Positions 22,507 to 27,676 of a DNA stretch of 27,676 bases are shown here, in pieces; the first letter of the stretch is position 1; each line of letters starts with the position of its first letter. The stretch spans positions 1 through 27,676 of the forward strand of contig JAEWQH010000040.1 in NCBI GenBank assembly GCA_023399275.1, given 5' to 3'. Source of the DNA: Bacillota bacterium. Its GTDB lineage: Bacteria; Bacillota; Clostridia; Christensenellales; CAG-138. The notes under the pieces were generated by a model, which saw only the letters and a list, made by a program, of their open reading frames with translations, was not told where the DNA came from and did no database searches. The position numbers and the translations under genes were made by a program.

Positions 22507-23376
22507 ATGGACGCATTGTTTTCGATGATGGAAAAGCAGTATTCCACCTTTTCCAAGGGGCAGAGGCGCATCGCGGAATATATCTTCAATTCTTATGACG
22601 ACGCCGCGTTTATGACCGCGGCCAAGCTCGGCGAGCGCGTTGGCGTTTCGGAGTCCACGGTCGTTCGCTTTGCATACATGCTGGGGCTGGACGGCTACCC
22701 TGCGCTGCAGGAAGCGCTGCAGGACCTCATCCGCCACAGGCTGACCAGCGTGCAGCGCATCCGCCTTGCGGCGAACATCCCCCAGCAGGATGTGCTCAAG
22801 ACCGTTCTCTCCTCCGATATGAACAACATCCGCGCCACCATCGATATGATCGACAACGACAGCTTCGACGGCGCGATCAACGCCATCCTCCGTGCGCGGC
22901 GCATCTATGTGCTCGGTATCCGCAGCGCGATGTCGCTGGCGCAGTTTTTGACGTATTATCTCGACTACGTCTGCGACAACGTGATGTTTGTCAACGGCGC
23001 GGTGCAGGATATCCACGAGCGCATGCTGCGCGTGGATGCGTCGGACGTATGCTTTGGCATCAGTTTCCCGCGCTACAGCGCGCGCACGGTAGACGCGATG
23101 AAGTACGCAAAGTCAAAGGGGGCGACTTTGATCGCGCTGACCGATATGCCCACTTCGCCGGTTGCGCGCATTTCAGACTTCACGCTCTGCGCGCGCAGCG
23201 ATATGGCCTCGTTTGCGGACTCGCTCGTCGCCCCGCTTTCCCTGATCAACGCGATCATCGTAGCCATCGGGCACGCGCGAAAGGATGAGGCCTATCAGCA
23301 TCTTACGCAGCTCGAAGAGGTCTGGCACGCGGAGGGCGTCTATCTCTCCGAGACCATCAAAGAGGAGCGCGCATGA
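22507..23376 (+). CDS. RpiR/MurR-family transcriptional regulator with SIS domain
   Basis: A 289-residue regulator. The N-terminal HTH_6 domain (about 1-78) has FSKGQRRIAEYIF, AAKLGERVGVSESTVVRFAYMLGLDGYPALQEAL. The C-terminal SIS domain (about 110-250) has RRIYVLGIRSAMSLAQFLTYYL, and GISFPRYSARTVDAMKYAKSKG, the usual sugar-phosphate binding loops. The ligand is probably a phosphosugar, but no sugar genes are adjacent, so target and effector are unknown. I chose ATG 22507, 7 nt after AAGGGAAGA; the in-frame ATG 22489 lacks such spacing. Its stop overlaps the next start (ATGA), which ties it to the flavoprotein gene. Long family blocks are quoted here only to show the match. Confidence 0.93.
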   Translation: MDALFSMMEKQYSTFSKGQRRIAEYIFNSYDDAAFMTAAKLGERVGVSESTVVRFAYMLGLDGYPALQEALQDLIRHRLTSVQRIRLAANIPQQDVLKTVLSSDMNNIRATIDMIDNDSFDGAINAILRARRIYVLGIRSAMSLAQFLTYYLDYVCDNVMFVNGAVQDIHERMLRVDASDVCFGISFPRYSARTVDAMKYAKSKGATLIALTDMPTSPVARISDFTLCARSDMASFADSLVAPLSLINAIIVAIGHARKDEAYQHLTQLEEVWHAEGVYLSETIKEERA

Positions 23377-24593
23377 TCGTTTTCGTCGTCGGCGGCGGAC
23401 CGGCGGGCATGTGCGCCGCGGCAAATGCCGCGCGGTGCGGACACAGCGTTACGCTCTTCGAGCGAAACGAAAAACTCGGCAAGAAGCTATATATCACCGG
23501 AAAAGGCCGCTGCAATGTTACCAACGTGGCCGACAGGGACGCTTTTTTTGCGCACATCTTGCGCAACCCGCGCTTCCTCTACAGCGCGTTTGCCCACTTT
23601 GACAACAGGGCGCTTATGGAGCGCATCGAGCAGGCGGGCGTTCCGCTCAAGACCGAGCGCGGCGGGCGCGTGTTTCCCGTCTCCGACAAATCGAGCGATA
23701 TTTTGCGCGCGTGGGAGCGCATTGTGCGTGAAGCGGGCGTCAGCATACGGCTCGACGCGCGTGTGGATGAACTGCTGACCAACGAAGACGGTGCGGTGCG
23801 CGGGATCCGCGTCGGCGGAGAAACGCTGGCGTGCGACGCGATTGTGGTCGCCACCGGCGGAGCCTCCTATCCGCAGACCGGATCGACGGGCGACGGCTAC
23901 GAATTTGCGCGCAAGACGGGGCACGCAGTGGAAGCGCCCGTCGCTTCGCTCGTTCCGCTCTCTGCCGAAGAAATCTGGCCGCGCGCGCTAGCTGGGCTGA
24001 CGCTGAAAAACGTTGCCCTCTCGGCTGAACAGGACGGTAAAGTGCTCTTTTCCGAGCTGGGCGAGCTGCTCTTTACGCACTTTGGCGTGAGCGGTCCGCT
24101 GGTGCTTTCGCTTTCCGGCGTCATCGCGGGCGCACCTGCGGGTACGCGGCTCTTGATCGATCTTAAGCCGGCGCTCTCGCGCGAGCAGCTTGACACACGG
24201 CTGCTGCGCGATCTGCACCAGGGTGCGCGCCAGCAGGTGAAGACCGCGCTGCATGCGCTGCTGCCGCAGAGACTGCTGGATACCGTGCTGGAGCTCTCTG
24301 CCGTCGACGGCGCGCTGCCGGTAGGGCAGCTGAATAAGGCCATGCGCCAGTGCCTGCTTGAGACGCTCAAGGCTCTGCCGCTGACGGTGAGCGGCGCGCG
24401 TTCCCTCAATGAGGCGGTGGTGACCCGCGGCGGCGTGCGTGTGAAAGACGTCAACCCGTCCACCATGGAGAGCAGGCGCGTGCGCGGTCTGTACTTTGCG
24501 GGAGAAGTGCTCGACGTCGATGCGACGACGGGCGGATACAACCTGCAGATCGCCTGGTCAACAGGTGCGCTGGCGGGAGACAGTATTTCATAA
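23373..24593 (+). CDS. BaiN/HI0933-family NAD(P)/FAD-dependent oxidoreductase
   Basis: A 406-residue flavoprotein. The N-terminal FAD dinucleotide site GGGPAGMCAA (7-16) is followed by the acidic LFERNEKLGKK and the family signature GKGRCNVTN. VVATGGASYPQTGSTGDGYEFA, quoted in part as ATGGASYPQTG, and the C-terminal GLYFAGEVLDVDATTGGYN second FAD contact are typical of the HI0933/YhiN family. Members are called aminoacetone oxidase or BaiN-like, but the true substrate in most bacteria is unknown. The start ATG 23373 overlaps the rpiR stop. The order flavoprotein-cmk-plsC-ispH/S1 is common in Clostridia, so the neighbourhood reflects synteny and gives no substrate clue. Confidence 0.92.
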   Translation: MIVFVVGGGPAGMCAAANAARCGHSVTLFERNEKLGKKLYITGKGRCNVTNVADRDAFFAHILRNPRFLYSAFAHFDNRALMERIEQAGVPLKTERGGRVFPVSDKSSDILRAWERIVREAGVSIRLDARVDELLTNEDGAVRGIRVGGETLACDAIVVATGGASYPQTGSTGDGYEFARKTGHAVEAPVASLVPLSAEEIWPRALAGLTLKNVALSAEQDGKVLFSELGELLFTHFGVSGPLVLSLSGVIAGAPAGTRLLIDLKPALSREQLDTRLLRDLHQGARQQVKTALHALLPQRLLDTVLELSAVDGALPVGQLNKAMRQCLLETLKALPLTVSGARSLNEAVVTRGGVRVKDVNPSTMESRRVRGLYFAGEVLDVDATTGGYNLQIAWSTGALAGDSIS

Positions 24594-24607
24594 AAACGGG
24601 AGCAGTT

Positions 24608-25285
24608 ATGGCGGATCATCTCAATATCGCGATCGACGGCCCCTCCGGAGCGGGGAAATCCACACTGGCAAAAGCCGTTGCGCGCGCGCTCAACATCCGG
24701 TATCTCGACACGGGGGCCATGTATCGCGCCATGGCGCTCTTTGCCATGCGGCGCGGCGTGGACGTGGACGACGAAGCAGGGCTAAAGGCAATTTTAGACG
24801 AGGCGGACATTCGCGTGCGTTACGATGAACGCGGGCAGCGCGTGCTGCTCTGCGGCGAGGATGTGACCGACAGCCTCCGCACGCAGGAGATCGCCATGGG
24901 CGCCTCCACGGTCAGCGCGCATCCTTGCGTGCGACAGAAGCTTGCCGAGCTGCAGCGCGCGGTCGGGCGGGATTACGACGTCGTCATGGACGGGCGGGAT
25001 ATCACCACAAACGTTCTGCCGCACACGAAGCACAAATTTTTTGTCACCGCGCGGCCTGAGGTGCGCGCCGAGCGGCGGCTGCGGGAGCTGCGCGCGCGCG
25101 GAGATACGCAGCAGACCTTTGCGCGCGTGCTTGCGGACATCAAGCTGCGCGATCACAACGACAGCACGCGCCCCTACATGCCGCTGCAGCAGACCGAGGA
25201 CGCGCGCCTGATCGACACCAGCGATATGACCATCGAGGAAGCGCTCAGCACACTGCTCGGCGCGATCGACCAAAAACGGGATTGA
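24608..25285 (+). CDS. cmk: Cytidylate kinase
   Basis: A 225-residue P-loop kinase phosphorylating CMP and dCMP. The Walker A motif GPSGAGKST is at 11-19. LDTGAMYRA holds nucleotide-binding residues, VVMDGRDITTNVLP is the central family motif, and KLRDHNDSTRPYMPL forms part of the lid and CMP site. The insert between the first and second halves is of normal size. The start ATG 24608 has GGGAGC 6 nt upstream and lies 14 nt after the flavoprotein gene. Confidence 0.96.
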   Translation: MADHLNIAIDGPSGAGKSTLAKAVARALNIRYLDTGAMYRAMALFAMRRGVDVDDEAGLKAILDEADIRVRYDERGQRVLLCGEDVTDSLRTQEIAMGASTVSAHPCVRQKLAELQRAVGRDYDVVMDGRDITTNVLPHTKHKFFVTARPEVRAERRLRELRARGDTQQTFARVLADIKLRDHNDSTRPYMPLQQTEDARLIDTSDMTIEEALSTLLGAIDQKRD

Positions 25286-25350
25286 CAACTCTGCGGCAGC
25301 GGATGTGCACGCCGCGCCGGACTACGCAGGAAAAGGAAGCGCGCTAAGCC

Positions 25351-25944
25351 ATGATCTACATCATCGTCAAATACCTGCTCACGCCGTTCTTCTGGCTGCT
25401 TTACCGGCCAAAGGTAAAAAATCTAGGGCGGCTGTTCTTTCGCGGGCGGGGCATTTTGATCTCGAATCATTTTTCACTTGGCGATCCCATCCGCCTGGCG
25501 TTTATCGCGCCGCGTCCGCTGCACTTTATGGCCAAGCAGGAGCTGTTTGGCTCGCCGCTCAAGCGTTTTTTTCTGACGCAGCTGCTTGCGTTTCCCGTCT
25601 ACCGCAAGCAGGCGGATATGCTCTCGCTCAAGCAGGCGATGGGGGTGCTCGAGCGCAACCATATCTTTGGTATCTTCCCCGAGGGACGGCGTTCGATCAC
25701 CGGTGAGCTGGACTCCTTTGAAAAAGGCGCCGCGTTTCTGGCGCTGCGGTGCAACTCGCCCATCATCCCTGTATATGCCGACCCAAACTGGAAAAAGCGC
25801 GGACGCATCCACATGATCATAGGCGAACCGATCGACCCAAACGAGATCGCCGGCACGTTTGCCGGGCGCGGGGTGGACGCGGTGACGGACGCGATCCGCG
25901 ACGCGATGCAGTTGCTCAAAAACGAGCTGGAACGTATGCCGTAA
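25351..25944 (+). CDS. plsC: 1-acyl-sn-glycerol-3-phosphate acyltransferase
   Basis: A 197-residue membrane-associated acyltransferase that converts lysophosphatidate to phosphatidate in phospholipid synthesis. The catalytic HX4D motif is NHFSLGD (His40, Asp45). FPEGRRS (109-115) binds the glycerol-phosphate, and PIIPVY follows. The N-terminus IYIIVKYLLTPFFWLLY is a hydrophobic anchor. The start ATG 25351 has AAGGAAG about 10 nt upstream. The gene lies between cmk and the IspH-S1 fusion, the common clostridial order. Confidence 0.93.
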   Translation: MIYIIVKYLLTPFFWLLYRPKVKNLGRLFFRGRGILISNHFSLGDPIRLAFIAPRPLHFMAKQELFGSPLKRFFLTQLLAFPVYRKQADMLSLKQAMGVLERNHIFGIFPEGRRSITGELDSFEKGAAFLALRCNSPIIPVYADPNWKKRGRIHMIIGEPIDPNEIAGTFAGRGVDAVTDAIRDAMQLLKNELERMP

Positions 25945-25959
25945 AGGCAGGCGGGAACC

Positions 25960-27676
25960 ATGAAGATACTACTTGCAAAAAACAGCGGCTTCTGCTTCGG
26001 GGTGCGCCGCGCGGTCGAGATGGCCGAGCAGTGCGCGCGGCAGAATGGCACCGTCTACACCTACGGAAACATCATTCACAACGAGAGCGTCGTGCGTGAG
26101 CTGCGCAGGCAGGGTGTTTGTTCCGTGGACGACTTGGCAAGCCTGCAGGCGGAGGATACGCTGATCATACGCGCGCATGGCGCGCCGCCCGCGGTCTACG
26201 AGGCTTGCGTGGCGCGCGGCATCCGCCTGATCGACGCGACCTGCCCCTATGTCAAGCGCATCCATCAAATCGTCGCGCGTGCGGCACAGAGCGGCAAAAG
26301 CGTGCTCATCGCAGGGAAGGCGGATCACCCGGAGGTGGTCGGAATCCGCGGCTGGGCGGGGGAAAACGCCTTCGTGCTGGAAAGCGCGGCGGATGCGCAG
26401 TCGCTCCCGGCGTTGACACGGGCGGTGCTGGTTGCGCAGACCACGCTACCGGAGGAGACGCTCGATTCCATCGAGCGCGCGATCGAAGCCCGGGCGGACG
26501 GCACGCTCTCGCTGGAGCTTTGCAACACCATCTGCGATACCACGCGCAATCGCCAGAGCGAGGCGGAGGAGATTTCCCGCCGCAGTGCGTGCATGCTCGT
26601 GCTCGGTTCCAAAACCAGCGCCAATACGCAAAAGCTGGTCGAAATCTGCAAAAAACACTGTAAAAACACGGTAAACATCGATTCTACCGACAAACTTTTT
26701 CTTGATATATTGCCATCCGATGGTATAATAGGTATTGTTGCGGGCGCATCGACGCCGGACCGGATGATTAGGGAGGTACTACAAGGAATGAGCGAACAGG
26801 AAAAAACGACGATCGAGACCATTGAAGCGGAAGCTCCCGCCGAGGAAGTCGTCGTGCCCCAGGCTACCCAGGTAACAGAAGAAGTTGTGGCAGCTGTGGA
26901 GACGCCCGAAGCCGCAGCGCAGGCAACCGAAGAGGCCCCGGCAACCGCGGAGGCGCCTGAAGCGTCGGCCACGGCAGCCGAAGCGGCTGCACCCGCCGCA
27001 GAAGAAGCCGAAGTCGCAGCGCAGGTAGAGACCGAACCCAAGGCGGAGCATGAAGACAGCTCTGACTTTGCATCCGCGTTTGAAAAGACCATGACGCGCA
27101 TCCATAACGGCCAGGTGATCGAAGGAACGGTCATATCGGTTGTGGACGGCGAAGTCTTTGTCAACATCGGCTACAAGTCGGACGGCGTAATCCCCGTCAA
27201 CGAGCTTTCCAGCGATTCAGATGTGAAGGCGGAGGATCTCTTCCACGAGGGCGATACCATCGAAGTCGAAGTCACCAAGGTGAACGACGGAGACGGCAAC
27301 GTGCTCCTCTCGCGCAAAAACGTCGAGAGCAAAAAGCTCTGGGATGAGCTGCTCAGTCAGGAAAATATCGAAGAGAAGATCTTCGACGCGGTTGGCAAGG
27401 AAGTCGTCAAGGGCGGCATCATTGCAGACATCAGCGGTATTCGCGCGTTTGTTCCCGCGTCTCAGGTCTCCACAAAGTATATCGAAAACCTCGGCGAGTT
27501 CGTCGGCAAACCCATGCGGCTAAAGGTTTTGGAGGTAGACCGCCAGCGCAAGCGCATCGTCGCTTCGCAGAAGCAGGTTCTCCTTGCGGAAGCCGCGCTG
27601 GAGCGCCGCGCCAAGTGGGAGCAGCTCGTCGTCGGCAGCAAGGTGCACGGCATCGTGCGCAGGATCGCCGATTTTG
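25960..27676 (+). CDS. ispH: IspH / ribosomal protein S1 fusion (3' end cut by window)
   Basis: One uninterrupted frame of 572 codons to the window edge. Residues 1-276 are 4-hydroxy-3-methylbut-2-enyl diphosphate reductase, the last MEP-pathway enzyme. It has 4Fe-4S ligands Cys12 (SGFCFGV), Cys95 (DATCPYV) and Cys192 (TICDTTRNRQ), substrate His in IIHN, RAHGAPP and HPEVVG, and the end AGASTPD. Residues about 277-375 are a linker very rich in Ala, Glu, Pro and Thr. S1 repeats follow: NGQVIEGTVISVVDGEVFVN, then VGKEVVKGGIIADISGIRAF, and a third begins before the cut. Such bifunctional genes are known in Clostridia. A promoter and ribosome site lie at the junction, and Met277 could start a separate S1. 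The start ATG 25960 has GGCGGGA upstream, 16 nt after plsC. Confidence 0.95.
   Translation, partial: MKILLAKNSGFCFGVRRAVEMAEQCARQNGTVYTYGNIIHNESVVRELRRQGVCSVDDLASLQAEDTLIIRAHGAPPAVYEACVARGIRLIDATCPYVKRIHQIVARAAQSGKSVLIAGKADHPEVVGIRGWAGENAFVLESAADAQSLPALTRAVLVAQTTLPEETLDSIERAIEARADGTLSLELCNTICDTTRNRQSEAEEISRRSACMLVLGSKTSANTQKLVEICKKHCKNTVNIDSTDKLFLDILPSDGIIGIVAGASTPDRMIREVLQGMSEQEKTTIETIEAEAPAEEVVVPQATQVTEEVVAAVETPEAAAQATEEAPATAEAPEASATAAEAAAPAAEEAEVAAQVETEPKAEHEDSSDFASAFEKTMTRIHNGQVIEGTVISVVDGEVFVNIGYKSDGVIPVNELSSDSDVKAEDLFHEGDTIEVEVTKVNDGDGNVLLSRKNVESKKLWDELLSQENIEEKIFDAVGKEVVKGGIIADISGIRAFVPASQVSTKYIENLGEFVGKPMRLKVLEVDRQRKRIVASQKQVLLAEAALERRAKWEQLVVGSKVHGIVRRIADF
26702..26729 (+). promoter_or_regulatory. 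Internal promoter at the IspH/S1 junction
   Basis: TTGATA (5 of 6), a 16-nt spacer and a perfect TATAAT with an extended -10 TGG, inside the IspH coding part and in an AT-rich island. The start point would be near 26736. AGGGAGGT (26770-26777) then lies 10 nt before the in-frame ATG at 26788, codon 277, exactly at the end of the IspH domain. Confidence 0.6.

Noticed and set aside
26770..26790. Separate ispH and rpsA genes
   Set aside because: There is no stop codon between them; codon-by-codon reading from 25960 continues in frame through 26788 to the edge. The separate start is kept only as an internal one.
1..27676. tRNA or rRNA genes, CRISPR arrays, insertion sequences or phage genes
   Set aside because: No cloverleaf, spaced repeat array, transposase, integrase or phage structural motif was seen on either strand.

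Overview
The window is a stretch of chromosomal backbone from a GC-rich, anaerobic member of the Clostridia (Bacillota). Four things point there: the conserved gene order asp23-amaP-DUF2273-nusB-xseA-xseB-ispA-dxs-tlyA-nadK-argR-recN-spo0A; a single-chain pyruvate:ferredoxin oxidoreductase behind a consensus promoter; purine-rich Shine-Dalgarno sites throughout; and a fused IspH / ribosomal-S1 gene, an arrangement known from Clostridia. The genus cannot be named from sequence alone. I see no prophage, insertion sequence, CRISPR array, tRNA or rRNA.

Layout. 1-1571: two minus-strand genes, an adenine-type DNA methyltransferase cut by the window edge and a FadR-type GntR regulator with its own terminator and a clean palindromic operator. 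1572-1991: a 420-nt divergent region with one leftward and two rightward promoter candidates and a possibly structured leader. 1992-11355: rightward genes for envelope stress (asp23, amaP, DUF2273), transcription antitermination (nusB), a TsaD-like paralogue, exonuclease VII (xseA, xseB), isoprenoid precursors (ispA, dxs), rRNA methylation (tlyA), NADP synthesis (nadK) and arginine control (argR). 11481-14086: recN and a divergent spo0A. 14211-16483: the nucleoside-salvage pair deoB-punA with its own promoter and tandem terminators. 16527-20264: nifJ as a monocistronic unit. 20296-21632: udk plus a small membrane protein, ended by a strong terminator. 21631-27676: surE, an RpiR regulator, a BaiN/HI0933-type flavoprotein, cmk, plsC and the ispH-S1 fusion, which runs off the window.

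The genes are mostly housekeeping. Three of them (dxs, ispA, ispH) belong to isoprenoid synthesis by the MEP route. deoB and punA work in series on purine nucleosides. I found no wholly new system. The points most worth a second look are: a Spo0A homologue whose receiver lacks the two acidic metal-binding residues and whose recognition helix is altered, with no spoIVB beside it; an internal near-consensus promoter and ribosome site exactly at the IspH/S1 junction; the asp23 leader; a 13-bp direct repeat flanking a nested hairpin between argR and recN; and palindromes next to the GntR and RpiR genes.
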